From contig CAVTOA010000003.1 in NCBI GenBank assembly GCA_963736285.1, positions 744,001 to 808,000 of the forward strand: 64,000 nucleotides of DNA. Direction: 5' to 3'. A model generated the notes under the pieces. The model was not told where the DNA came from. It was given only the letters and a program-made list of their open reading frames with translations, and searched no databases. Numbering within the stretch: the stretch's first letter is position 1; every line of letters starts with the position of its first letter. The translations under genes and the position numbers were made by a program. This DNA comes from CAVTOA01 sp963736285. GTDB lineage: Bacteria; Actinomycetota; Actinomycetes; Mycobacteriales; QHCE01. Positions 1 through 9,200 of the stretch are shown piece by piece.

Positions 1-591
1 CCACGGATCGGAGACCTCAATCGCGTGCGGTCCATCACCATTCACACCAGCCACCACACGCACCACGTCATTGGTACGGGTGCGAATGATCCACAAAAGC
101 TTGATCCCCTAGCAAGCAGAGAGACCCTTGACCACTCCATCATGTATATCTTCGCGGTGGCGCTGCAAGATGGCGGCTGGCATCACGAAGACTCCTACAC
201 CCGGGAGCGCGCCACCCGTCCGGACACGATCAAGCTCTGGCACAAGGTCCGGACTGTCGAAGATTCGGAATGGACTCGCCGCTACCACACCAGCGACCTC
301 AGTCAAAAGGCGTTTGGTGGCAGAGTGGTCGTCGAGCTAGAAGACGGATCCCCCATCGAAGACTCCATCGCGGTTGCAGACGCCCATCCCCTGGGCGCAC
401 GGCCTTTTGGACGGGAGCAGTACGTTACTAAGTTCCGTCAGCTCGCAGAGGGTGTCGTCAGCAAAGTGGAACAAGAGCGGTTCCTCGCTGCGGCAGCCAG
501 ACTTCCAGAACTCAAACCAGGCGAGCTGAGCGAATTGTCGTTCGCTGCGGAGAAGTCACTTGTCGACGATGCTCCCGGGGGGATCTTCTGA
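1..591 (+). CDS. prpD: 2-methylcitrate dehydratase PrpD, C-terminal part
   Basis: The frame is open from base 1, so the gene begins upstream and only the last 196 codons are present. PrpD (MmgE/PrpD family) dehydrates 2-methylcitrate to 2-methyl-cis-aconitate in the methylcitrate cycle, which disposes of propionyl-CoA. The visible part has the typical family C-terminus: the HHVIGTGANDPQKLDP stretch, then SIMYIFAVALQDG, and the basic HPLGARPFGREQYVTKF segment near the end. The stop overlaps the start of prpB by one base, so the two are translationally coupled, and prpC follows, giving the order prpD-prpB-prpC. Assignment rests on family resemblance and operon context. Confidence 0.9.
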   Translation, partial: PRIGDLNRVRSITIHTSHHTHHVIGTGANDPQKLDPLASRETLDHSIMYIFAVALQDGGWHHEDSYTRERATRPDTIKLWHKVRTVEDSEWTRRYHTSDLSQKAFGGRVVVELEDGSPIEDSIAVADAHPLGARPFGREQYVTKFRQLAEGVVSKVEQERFLAAAARLPELKPGELSELSFAAEKSLVDDAPGGIF

Positions 592-1484
592 TGCTGCACG
601 CCGCTACCCCACCAGCAGCCAAGCGCGCGGGACTGCGTGAACAGCTCCGCTCCGGGCGCCTACTGCGTTTCCCCGGGGCGATTAATCCCCTCGCCGCGGT
701 CATGATCGAGCAGCACGGCTTCGATGGCGTGTACATCTCCGGTGCGGTACTTTCGGCGGAGTTGGCGCTCCCCGATATTGGGCTCACCACGCTGACCGAG
801 GTTGCCAGTCGCAGCCAGCAGATCGCCCGAGTCACCAACCTGCCGTCGATCGTCGACGCCGACACCGGCTTTGGCGAGCCCATGAATGTCGCTCGCACAG
901 TGCAACTTCTCGAAGACCATGGGTTGGCTGGTTGTCATATCGAAGACCAAATCAATCCAAAACGCTGCGGCCATTTGGACGGCAAGACCATCGTGGAACG
1001 CCCGGAGATGCTGCGCCGACTCCGAGCCGCGGTGACCGCCCGGCAAGACGAGAATTTCGTCATCTGCGCGCGCACTGACGCCCGCACCATCGAAGGGCTC
1101 GACGGCGCCATTGATCGAGCAAAGTCCTATGTGGATTCTGGCGCGGATATGATCTTTCCGGAGGCTCTTGCTGACGAGCGAGAGTTTGAGCGGTTCCGGA
1201 ACGCCATCGACGTGCCGATCCTGGCCAATATGACAGAGTTCGGAAAAAGCAAGCTACTAAAAAGCTCCGTTTTGGAATCGCTCGGGATCAATATGGTCAT
1301 CTATCCGGTGACGTTGTTCCGGCTCGCCATGGGCGCAGTCGAAGACGGTCTACAGAGAATCGCTTCTGAAGGGTCGCAAGAAACGCTGCTCGACAGCATG
1401 CAGCATCGATCGCGCCTCTACGAGCTACTTGATTATGCGAGCTACAACACATTCGACACAGACGTCTTCAACTTTCGTCTCTAA
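591..1484 (+). CDS. prpB: Methylisocitrate lyase
   Basis: This 297-residue protein belongs to the isocitrate lyase/PEP mutase superfamily and cleaves 2-methylisocitrate into pyruvate and succinate. The metal-binding stretch VDADTGFGEP lies near residues 88-97. The HIEDQINPKRCGHLDGK stretch, near residue 120, carries the catalytic K-R-C-G-H signature of this family. The length is normal (about 290-300). The ATG overlaps the prpD stop (TGATG), which fixes the start. Its position between prpD and prpC supports a methylcitrate rather than a glyoxylate role. Confidence 0.93.
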   Translation: MLHAATPPAAKRAGLREQLRSGRLLRFPGAINPLAAVMIEQHGFDGVYISGAVLSAELALPDIGLTTLTEVASRSQQIARVTNLPSIVDADTGFGEPMNVARTVQLLEDHGLAGCHIEDQINPKRCGHLDGKTIVERPEMLRRLRAAVTARQDENFVICARTDARTIEGLDGAIDRAKSYVDSGADMIFPEALADEREFERFRNAIDVPILANMTEFGKSKLLKSSVLESLGINMVIYPVTLFRLAMGAVEDGLQRIASEGSQETLLDSMQHRSRLYELLDYASYNTFDTDVFNFRL

Positions 1485-1535
1485 CATTTTTTGTGAAATG
1501 TTTACGGACGCCACTTAATACTTCGGGAGAATGTC

Positions 1536-2664
1536 ATGCCTACTCAGGATTCATCTATCCACAAAGGACTCGCCGGAGTCATCGTGGATAACACCGAAGT
1601 CTCGATGGTCAATCCGGAGACCAACTCACTCACCTATCGCGGCTACCCCGTGCAACAGCTGGCCACGGAGTGCGGCTTCGAAGAAGTGGCGTATCTCATC
1701 TGGCACGGCGAGCTCCCCAGCTCGGAACAACTTCGCGCCTTCTGCGCAGGAACGTTCAGAACGGGCAATCAGTGACAACCTGCGCGGCACCCTTAACGCA
1801 CTGCCGGCAACCGGTCACCCGATGGATGTGCTGCGCACCGCCATCAGCTACCTGGGCGCGACAGATCCCCGAGAAGGCGATCCGTCCCCCAAGGCCAACC
1901 ACGCGAAATCGCTATCCATGATGGCCAAACTCCCGACGATTGTCGCTGGTGAACAGCGACGCCGGCGTGGCCAGGACGCCATCGCACCCGACGACACCCT
2001 GGGCTTTGCGGAGAACTTTTTCCACATGTGTTTCGGCGCGGTTCCCGAGCCCGCAGTGGTCCGCAGCTTTGAGATCTCGCTCATCCTCTATGCCGAGCAC
2101 AGCTTTAACGCCTCTACCTTCACCGCTCGCGTCATTACGTCGACGCTCGCCGATATCTACAGTGCGGTCACGGGTGCTATCGGTGCGCTCAAAGGGCCCC
2201 TTCACGGAGGCGCTAACGAGGCGGTCATGCGCATGTTGGCCGAGATCGACGGTCCTGTTGAGGCCGAAGAGTGGCTCCGAGCAGCCCTCAGCGAACGTCG
2301 CAAGATCATGGGCTTTGGCCATCGCGTCTATAAGCACGGTGACTCTCGAGTCCCCACGATGCGGGCCGCATTAGGTGAACTAGCGACGCTACGGGGCGCA
2401 GACCAACTCCTAGCCACCTACGATGCGCTCGAAACAGCGATGCGTCGAGAGAAGGACATCCATCCCAACCTGGACTATCCGACGGGTCCGGCCTACCACC
2501 TGATGGGCTTCGATATCCCGACCTTCACCCCCATTTTCGTCATGAGCCGTATTACTGGCTGGACCGCGCACATAGTGGAACAGCTGGCCAGCAACGCGCT
2601 CATTCGGCCACTTAGCCAGTACACGGGCGTGCCACAGCGGGAGGTATCCAAGAACGCCGGCTGA
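1536..2664 (+). CDS. prpC: 2-methylcitrate synthase, frame broken
   Basis: Citrate synthase family enzyme that condenses propionyl-CoA with oxaloacetate. The first part (1536 to about 1745) reads MPTQDSSIHKGLAGVIVDNT and reaches LPSSEQLRAF. The rest continues in the next frame from about 1750 (AQERSERAISDNLRGTL) to the stop at 2664. The C-terminal part carries the active-site motifs LKGPLHGGANEAV, MGFGHRVYKHGDSR and a normal end. Reading across the break gives about 375 residues, the usual size. The break at about 1741-1752 is either one extra base or two missing bases relative to homologs. The protein is otherwise undamaged, so I favour a sequence error over a true pseudogene. The gene is preceded by a GGGAGAA ribosome site. 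Confidence 0.88.
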
Positions 2665-2733
2665 GGTTCACCGCGGTCGCTACAGAGGTGGAACGTCGAA
2701 GTCGCTAGCTCGGAACAGGACCTTGGCAACAGA

Positions 2734-3333
2734 TCACCTGTCGGTGGGTTGATAGGTAACGATGACGACGCCGGATCCGGTCGTCACCGAGTCAACCAAT
2801 CGGAATGTCGACATGTCCGAACCGGAGTCTGAGAAAAGTCGCCGCCCTGAGCCGAGCACCAGCGGATGGATCAGAAGAACAATAGTGTCAATGAGGCCAT
2901 GCGGGAGCAGCGACTGAACCAGGACACCGCTGCCGAACATCACCAGGTTCTCCTGCCGTTCCGCTTTCAACTGCCCAACGGCGCTGGCCGCGTCGGTTGC
3001 GAGAAGGGTGGAGTTCTGCCAAGCTAGCGGCTCCGTCAGCGTCGTCGATGCCACATATTTTTGGACGTTGTTGAGCGCCTCCGTGAAAGGGTTCGGAGTC
3101 TGCTTGGGCCAATAATCCGCAAAGCGCTCGTACGTCGTGCGGCCAACCAGCAGAGACCATGCGCTCGCCATGTGTGCGCCCATCGCCTCATGCACGGTCG
3201 GGTCTTGGCTTCGGTTTTCCAGATTCGCCCAACCGCCGTACCGGAAGCCATCCCGCGGGTCCTCTTCCGGATGCCCCGGTGCTTGCATCACGCCGTCCAG
3301 CGTCAGGTGTTCAATCGCGATGACCTTGCCCAT
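2734..3333 (-). CDS. RibD C-terminal/dihydrofolate-reductase-fold protein
   Basis: A 199-residue protein of the RibD_C family, a stand-alone reductase-like domain common in actinobacteria. It starts MGKVIAIEHLTLDGVMQAPG, with the family pattern of a strand followed by SLDGV-like residues. It continues through LLVGRTTYERFADYWP (about residue 62) and ends with a VLGSGRRLFSD segment typical of the NADPH-binding fold. Substrate is not known; the members are usually annotated as dihydrofolate reductase family proteins. It converges on prpC and is a single gene. The region upstream (3340-4690) is made of element remnants. Confidence 0.8.
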   Translation of the reverse strand: MGKVIAIEHLTLDGVMQAPGHPEEDPRDGFRYGGWANLENRSQDPTVHEAMGAHMASAWSLLVGRTTYERFADYWPKQTPNPFTEALNNVQKYVASTTLTEPLAWQNSTLLATDAASAVGQLKAERQENLVMFGSGVLVQSLLPHGLIDTIVLLIHPLVLGSGRRLFSDSGSDMSTFRLVDSVTTGSGVVIVTYQPTDR

Positions 3334-3514
3334 GCGGTGTCTCCCTTAAGAGCCGACTGGTCGGCGTGCTTGTCGCCGAAGCCTTGTGGTGATGCGCCGA
3401 TGCGCCGATGCGCCACAAACAGGCTAATGCAGCATTCTTGTTACTCCTCGAATATGACCTGCCCACTCGCAGTCGCAATCTCCGGTGAAGCGTTTGCTGA
3501 CTTTTTGCTGACTC

Positions 3515-3679
3515 CGTTCGACAGGGGGCCCTGGCCTTGAAGCCAAGCCGGCCTTCATGAAGAAGGAGCGGTCGGCCGACGACACCGCCCACGGATTCCA
3601 CCTCGCCCTCCCCGAAGCCCAACACGTCACCGCTTTACTGGTCCACCTAACCGACCTGGCAGCGCTACCCCGGTGGTAG
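3515..3679 (+). pseudogene. C-terminal fragment of an unrecognised protein
   Basis: The frame ending at the TAG at 3677-3679 reads like real coding sequence: LEAKPAFMKKERSADD, then HGFHLALPEAQHV, and ends LTDLAALPRW. There is an in-frame ATG at 3557 that would give only 40 residues, and no credible longer start. I do not recognise the family. Its base composition and location beside VapBC and integrase remnants suggest the tail of a gene from a degraded mobile element. Confidence 0.35.
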
Positions 3680-3688
3680 ATGGTCACA

Positions 3689-3721
3689 GTTGTGCTGGCT
3701 CCCTACGTGAGCCAGCACAAC
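3689..3721. repeat. 13-bp perfect inverted repeat (hairpin)
   Basis: GTTGTGCTGGCTC at 3689-3701 is the exact reverse complement of GAGCCAGCACAAC at 3709-3721, with a 7-base loop. It directly follows the coding fragment ending at 3679 and could have been its terminator or the end of a mobile element. No T-run follows on either strand. Confidence 0.6.
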
Positions 3722-3854
3722 TCACGTACGCCGGATGAGGCTCCAGTACCCATTCCCACGCAAGTTATTACCTCTTCACCACCGCATTGCGCGCATAACC
3801 CTGATGGTTTTTGTGTCGTTGACCGCTGCCTACATAGTTCCCGTAGACTCGCGT

Positions 3855-3932
3855 GCAGGAGCGAGATGCCGATTCCAGAAGCCAGCCATCAACGGCACTC
3901 CATTGTCTGACTTTATTTCTTCCGGACGGTGA
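3855..3932 (+). pseudogene. Possible antitoxin C-terminal remnant (VapB/Phd-like)
   Basis: The frame ending at the TGA at 3930-3932 finishes AINGTPLSDFISSGR. This resembles the C-termini of small antitoxins encoded just before PIN-domain toxins, which often end in a LSE/DxIxxGR-like stretch. The stop overlaps the GTG start of the PIN-domain fragment by four bases (GTGA), the usual layout of an antitoxin-toxin pair. Upstream of about 3855 the reading does not resemble an antitoxin N-terminus, so this is at best a truncated remnant. The identification is inference from position and a short motif. Confidence 0.35.
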
Positions 3933-4237
3933 GCCTCTTCGCTGACTCCTCAGCACTAGTGAAGCTGTACGCCGAGGAAGCGGGCAGCGATCAGGTAACA
4001 CAACTACCGAGCCCGTTGTTGATCTCGACGCTAGCGCGAGTGGAAGTGCCGGCCGCGTTATGGCGCAAACACCGCATGGGTCAACTATCCGAACAGATGC
4101 ACATGAGCTGGCGGCCGGGTTCGCTAGTGATTTCCATGACACTCCCAGCCGACCGCCTCGGTTCATTGCCGCAGTAGCAACAATGGACATTGTGGACCTT
4201 GCCGCCGCAGGCGCCCTTGATAGCAGCCAGAACCATC
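3929..4237 (+). pseudogene. PIN-domain toxin (VapC-like) remnant
   Basis: From the GTG at 3929 the protein begins MSLFADSSALVKLYAEEAGS, which carries the first conserved Asp of PIN-domain ribonucleases (FADSSALVKLY). It continues through LARVEVPAALWRKHRMGQLS, with the usual acidic position. The family-like sequence then switches frame at about 4085-4092 (DAHELAAGFASDFHD, then PPRFIAAVATMDIVDLAAAG), which needs one missing base. After about 4237 similarity is lost, and the C-terminal catalytic acidic residues are absent. It therefore looks both frameshifted and truncated, and nonfunctional. The toxin family cleaves RNA and is normally held by the upstream antitoxin. Confidence 0.6.
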
Positions 4238-4310
4238 GGATTCTTGGATGCGAGGGAATGGCCGGTCCTGCGGTCGAATTCTTTCGGCAACCCGATACCC
4301 CGAATAGGTG

Positions 4311-4367
4311 TGGGGTGGTGGTGTGGTGAGTCGGCGTCAAGCCGCAGCTCACCACACCACCACCCCA
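4311..4367. repeat. 20-bp perfect inverted repeat
   Basis: The left arm at 4311-4330 (TGGGGTGGTGGTGTGGTGAG) is the exact reverse complement of the right arm at 4348-4367, with a 17-base loop. It sits between the PIN-domain remnant and the integrase remnant. No protein reading spans it convincingly. It may be a strong terminator or a relic of a mobile-element end. Confidence 0.65.
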
Positions 4368-4408
4368 GTTCAGTGTTTCGGCAATCGCCGTCACACGAGG
4401 CGCGCTCC

Positions 4409-4686
4409 TTGACCGTCTCCATGGCCGCAGGCCGCGGTCTTCGGTGGGGAGAATGTGTTGGTCTGACGTGGGAAAATGTAGACCTCACGCAAGGCTACGT
4501 GCACGTGACGCGGTCAGTCATCGAGATCAGTGGAAGACTGGCGGTACTCGGTCGCGCTCAAGCGTCCACAACACTCAACCGTTACACCCACCGCATTAAT
4601 GACTACGACAGCACGATCCGAAGCGTTCTGGATAAGTCTGCTGACTTTTTGCTGACTTTGGACCCTGAAGGTTGTCCGGAAACATA
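4409..4686 (+). pseudogene. Tyrosine recombinase/integrase remnant with internal deletion
   Basis: The frame reads AAGRGLRWGECVGLTWENVD, which holds the first catalytic Arg of the phage-type integrase domain. It continues to GYVHVTRSVIEISGRLA and then jumps directly to LGRAQASTTLNRYTH, the box that holds the final catalytic residues and the tyrosine nucleophile. It ends with DKSADFLLTLDPEGCPET. The central part of the catalytic domain and the whole N-terminal arm-binding and core-binding region are missing, so the enzyme is dead. Such integrases commonly insert at tRNA 3' ends, and the tRNA-Ala 3' end lies only 66 bases to the right. Confidence 0.75.
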
Positions 4687-4751
4687 GTTCTCAGAACAGC
4701 GAAAGGGAACTCAGCTATGAATCTGGCCTGCGGAAACATCGTGACAAATGG

Positions 4752-4827
4752 TGGTGGAGACGAGGGGAATCGAACCCCTAACCTCTGCCTTGCAAAGGCA
4801 GCGCTCTGCCAATTGAGCTACGTCCCC
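4752..4827 (-). tRNA. tRNA-Ala(TGC), CCA encoded
   Basis: Read on the minus strand, the gene starts GGGGACGTAGCTCAATTGGC. It has the anticodon stem-loop CTGCC-TTTGCAA-GGCAG with anticodon TGC, a T arm around GGTTCGATTCC, and ends TCTCCA followed by an encoded CCA (TGG at 4752-4754 on the plus strand). The cloverleaf closes with a 7-bp acceptor stem. It is co-oriented with gyrA, the DUF3566 gene and tRNA-Ile, the usual actinobacterial order. Confidence 0.97.
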
Positions 4828-4893
4828 GAGTGCTCTACCGATGATAGCTAACGCCGCTGACCACCGGGGTCATATCCGAGGCTATGAAATTGC

Positions 4894-5037
4894 TTATGTG
4901 GCCTCTTGCAGTGTGGAATGGGAGGTATCGGTCGCTTCTCGCCAAAGCTCACGCTCTTCACGCGCTTGCTTAGCGCGCTTAATCAACACGAGGGCAGCGA
5001 CACTAACAGCGGCGCACAGTGCCATTTTCTTCCACAT
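4894..5037 (-). CDS. DLW-39-like small membrane protein
   Basis: A 47-residue ORF lies between tRNA-Ile and tRNA-Ala on the same strand. It starts MWKKMALCAAVSVAALVLIK, a single hydrophobic segment after a short basic N-terminus, and continues into a charged helix with ELWREATDT. The ELWxEATD stretch matches the hallmark of the actinobacterial DLW-39 family, a conserved small protein of unknown function usually encoded next to tRNA-Ala near gyrA. A GAGGGGAG ribosome site sits 7 bases before the ATG. Both the context and the motif support the call. Confidence 0.8.
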   Translation of the reverse strand: MWKKMALCAAVSVAALVLIKRAKQAREERELWREATDTSHSTLQEAT

Positions 5038-5102
5038 GGGAAGTCTCCCCTCACACCACCATTAAGCGGTTTTCGCTGTATTCACACCAAGAACCGCCCC
5101 TG

Positions 5103-5176
5103 TGGGGCTAGATGGAATCGAACCATCGACCTCATCGTTATCAGCGATGCGCTCTAACCGACTGAGCTATAGCCCC
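5103..5176 (-). tRNA. tRNA-Ile(GAT)
   Basis: On the minus strand it reads GGGGCTATAGCTCAGTCGG at the 5' end and has the anticodon arm ATCGC-TGATAAC-GATG. The anticodon is GAT, the T arm is GGTTCGATTCC and the discriminator base is A. It is 74 nt long and CCA is not encoded. It sits 180 bases downstream of the DUF3566 gene, with a spacer (5177-5356) in which I see no other feature. Confidence 0.97.
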
Positions 5177-5356
5177 AAGCCCGGCAAAGGTTACCGCATG
5201 CTCACACGATTATCGTTACCGGCCTATGCCGTAGCGAGGACGTTCAAGACATCCCGGCCTATGCACTGGCACCAGCCGTCCCGACGTCGGCTCGTTCTAC
5301 TCCCGCTTTACGAACACGGCCAGGGTCGCGCCATAAGAATCTGATTGTCTGGTCGT

Positions 5357-6262
5357 CTACTCGCGTTCCGCCAACGTGACTTCTACTCCGCCCGCGAGGT
5401 CGGCGCAGATGTTGTAAACAAACGCGCCCAGGGTGGCCAGCGCGGTAAACAGCACCATATTGACAGCGCCCAACAACGCGGCCCCGCCTATCACCAATTT
5501 TGCGTCGATGGCGAAACCAGAATCAGCACCGCCACCTTCTGAGGTGGTCAGCGACTTAATGGTCTCGTTGATGCTGTCGAATACCCCTACCGCATCGAGA
5601 ACGGTGTACAGAATTGCTGTCGCTACCACAAACGCAATGAACAGCACCAAAGAAGCAGCGAACGAGAATTTCATGACCGACCACGGCTCGACCTTCTTTA
5701 GCTGCAGCCTCGCCCGCCTTGGCCCTCGCCCAGCCGCGGCCGCGATCGTCTGCCTCGCCTTCTGCGCCGCATCTCGGAACGCGAACTTGTTCTCTGCGGT
5801 GTTTGAGTCGACCCTCTCGCCCGGCGCCCGCAGCGGAGCCGACGCCCCCGGCATTCCAGCAGTGGCCACCCGAGGCTGGCCGGAGCCCCCCGAGCCGTTC
5901 CCAGCTGCGCCTTGGTGGCCGCCTCCGCCATTACTACCCGGCACGTTGCCTTGTCGACTAACCCGCGTGGCATCGCCGTTATGCGGATCGCCCTGCCCCG
6001 GCGTGGCAGAGGATCCGTTCGTCGACGGGTCTGGCTGGGGGGTATCCCCATAAAACGCCGGAATGCTCTCCGTAACTTGATCGTTGGCGTTCGAGCCGCC
6101 CTTAGGTGGCCGCGCCGGTGCCGACCGCGCGTCTGTATTACCCGAACTTCGGTTGGTCGCGTCTCCCTTGTCGGAAGAGTGAGGCGCGGGACCAGGCACG
6201 GTACTGGTCTGCCCTGCCTTACCGTTAGTGGCGTCGCTGGGGCCGCTGGTCGGGTTACTCAT
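5357..6262 (-). CDS. DUF3566 transmembrane protein downstream of gyrA
   Basis: A 301-residue membrane protein whose gene overlaps the gyrA stop by one base (TAATG), so it is co-transcribed and probably coupled. The first ~190 residues are low-complexity and rich in Gly, Ser, Asn and Pro (likely disordered and cytoplasmic). The C-terminal third is the DUF3566 domain: LKKVEPWSVMKFSFAASL, a first membrane helix, an INETIKSLT segment, and a second helix near GGAALLGAVNMVLFTALATL. It ends NICADLAGGVEVTLAERE. The family always lies next to gyrA in actinobacteria (for example Rv0007) and has been linked to cell-division proteins; biochemical function is not established. Confidence 0.88.
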   Translation of the reverse strand: MSNPTSGPSDATNGKAGQTSTVPGPAPHSSDKGDATNRSSGNTDARSAPARPPKGGSNANDQVTESIPAFYGDTPQPDPSTNGSSATPGQGDPHNGDATRVSRQGNVPGSNGGGGHQGAAGNGSGGSGQPRVATAGMPGASAPLRAPGERVDSNTAENKFAFRDAAQKARQTIAAAAGRGPRRARLQLKKVEPWSVMKFSFAASLVLFIAFVVATAILYTVLDAVGVFDSINETIKSLTTSEGGGADSGFAIDAKLVIGGAALLGAVNMVLFTALATLGAFVYNICADLAGGVEVTLAERE

Positions 6263-9200
6263 TACTCGTCCTGTCCTTCGGGTTCGTCAGCGTTGCGAGC
6301 GATCGCTACCAGTGTGACGCCTTTCGGAAGATCCATGAGTTTGACACCCATGGTGTTGCGATCTCTCGTGCGTCGCACTGGTTTGACTGGTGTCCGGATC
6401 ACCCCGCCGTTGGACGTTATCGCGAACAGCTCCTCTTCGCTCGATACTGCGAGAGCTCCCACTAGCCCTCCGCGTTTGGTCACTATCTTCGCGGTAATGA
6501 CGCCTTTGCCCCCGCGTCCTTGCACCGGGTACTCCTCAATCGGCGTCCGCTTAGCAAATCCGCCTTCGGTGGCGATGAGCACTTCAAGGCCATCGCGCAC
6601 CACCTCCATCGCCAGCAGTTCATCACCGTCAACAAACCGCATGCCAATGACGCCGCTCGTCGCTCTGCCCATCGGCCGAAGAGCATCGTCACTCGCATTG
6701 AAGCGAATGGCTTGAGCGTGCTTACTCACCAGCAAAAGGTCGTCTTCCGCATTGATGAGTGCAGCACCCATGAGCTCGTCATCGTCACGCAAATTGACCG
6801 CAATGATGCCGCCCTGTCGGTTGGAGTCGAAATCTTCCAGTCGGGTCTTCTTTACTAGTCCGCGCTTGGTCGACAGCACCAAGTACGGCGCGACGCTGTA
6901 ATCGCGAATTTCGATCACTTGTGCAATGTGTTCGTCGGGCTGGAATGCCAACAAGTTGGCTACGTGCTGTCCACGAGCTGTGCGGTTTGCCTCGGGTAAT
7001 TCGTACGCCTTGACCCGATATACCCGACCTTTGTTAGTGAAAAACAAAATCCAGTCGTGGGTTGAGCAAACAAAGAAATGCGCAACGATGTCGTCCTGTT
7101 TAAGCGCCGCACCTTGTACGCCTTTTCCGCCACGCCGCTGCGAGCGATAGAGGTCGACTTTGGTGCGCTTGGCATAACCAGTACGGGTGATGGTCACCAC
7201 CACGTCTTCCCGAGCGATGAGATCTTCCATAGACACATCGCCGTCGAAAGGCACGATCGTGGTCCGGCGGTCGTCACCGTTTTTCGCCACGATCTCCGCG
7301 AGCTCCGTGGAGACAAGCTGACGCTGACGTTCGTCAGAAGCCAGGATGGCCTGGAGCCCCGCGATTTCGCGCATGAGCTGGTCGTACTCGTCGACGATCT
7401 TCTGTCGTTCTAGCGCAGCCAAGCGTCGAAGCTGCATTTCGAGGATGGCGTTCGCCTGGATCTCGTCGATCTCCAGCAATCGGATCAAGCCGACACGGGC
7501 CTCATCCACCGTGTTCGAAGCACGGATAAGCGCGATCACCTCGTCGATCGCATCGAGTGCCTTGAGTAGACCACGCAAAATGTGTGCGCGTTCTTCCTTC
7601 TTGCGCAGGCGATAACGAGTGCGTCGGATGATGACCTCGATCTGGTGGGTCACGTACAGACGCACCATCTCCGCCAGGTTAAGCGTCCGCGGCACGCCAT
7701 CGACGATCGCCAACATGTTGACGCCGAACGACTCCTGCAGTTGCGTGTGCTTGTACAAGTTGTTGAGCACAACTTTGGCCACCGCGTCGCGCTTGAGCAC
7801 GATCACCAAACGTTGCCCCGTGCGCCCAGAGGACTCGTCTCGGATGTCCGCGATGCCGCCGAGTTTTCCTTCTTTGACGAGGTCCGCCACGCGCTCCGCC
7901 AAGTTGTCTGGATTCACCTGATACGGGAGTTCACTGACGACCAGCTGCGTCCGACCTCGACGATCCTCCTCGATCTCCACCACGGATCGCATTCGGATCG
8001 ACCCCCGACCGGTGCGGTACGCGGACTCGATACCGGACGTGCCCACGATGAGCGCCCCGGTGGGGAAATCCGGGCCCTTGACTAGGCCGATGACGGCGTC
8101 CAGGGTTTCCTCGGGTGAGGCCTCGTGGTGCTCCAAACACCACTGCACCGCGGCCGCGACCTCACGCAGGTTGTGCGGTGGAATGTTGGTAGCCATACCC
8201 ACCGCGATGCCACCCGAGCCATTAACCAGAAGGTTCGGGAACCGGCTGGGCAGGATGTCGGGCTCTTGGGTACGCCCGTCGTAGTTGGGTCCAAAGTCGA
8301 CGGTTTCTTCGTCGATGTCGCGCAGCATCTCCATCGCGAGCGGATGAAGCCGACACTCGGTGTTGTGGCTTACAAACCCATTGGTGATAAACGCGTGGTC
8401 GTCACTCTCTACCTTCAGGCTGTAGACCGGCTGCACACCAGCGTCAGTGATTGACTCTACTTCCGCATAATAAAAACGGCCGTCGACCAACGGTTCGACA
8501 ACTGCCCAAGCTTCTTGATTCGTGACTCGAGCCAGGATCTCCTCACGATCACGTTCCCAGCGATCGGTCCGGTCGATGTTGTGGCGACGCAGCCAATCCC
8601 GTTCCGTCCCGCGCTCGGCCCCATGGTCTCGAAGAAAGTCAGCCACAAAAGGCACGTGGTCGCTGCTTAGCGCGGTGCTGGTACCAGGGATTTCAGCAAG
8701 AACTCGCTCGAGTTTTTCTTGCTTGCGACCCAGGAAGCCCACCTTATGAGCGAAAAACCGAGCATCTCGACGATTAGTAATTACTATCTTTATTTCGCCA
8801 TTTTCATAGCGGCAGAGTCGTGAGATGACTCCAAATTCCAGCAACAATTGCTGCACCTCGATGGCGAGCCGATTACTCCGCGTTGAATAGCTGATTTGAA
8901 CAGTGTCACGAGGCAGGAGCGAGCAAGATCCGTCTCCTTCGAACAGGGACTGCAAGAAGGAGCGCTTTACTGAAGGATCGGCCTGCCAGACAAATGATGG
9001 AACGCATTTGTCCGCACTCCGCTTATCAACCATCTCACCGAGCACGCTGACCTGTAGCGCGGAAAGATCCTGCACATCAAGCTCGTACAACCTGCTACCG
9101 GATTTGATGAGTCGCTCACTTACATAGCGACTGCCTCCGACAACGGCATCATAAGCGCCGAGCACACGTAAGAAAAATTCGTGATCAATATTGTTAAAGC

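Noticed and set aside
1741..1775. prpC as a true pseudogene
   Set aside because: The rest of the gene is conserved with all motifs and matches the pattern of single-base breaks seen in essential genes, so error is more likely than decay.
3391..3416. Triple GATGCGCC repeat
   Set aside because: Three 8-bp copies are present but short and without context; I do not regard them as a regulatory array.
7582..8085. Plus-strand ORF inside gyrA
   Set aside because: It is the His-rich complement shadow of a coding strand and has no recognised motif or ribosome site.
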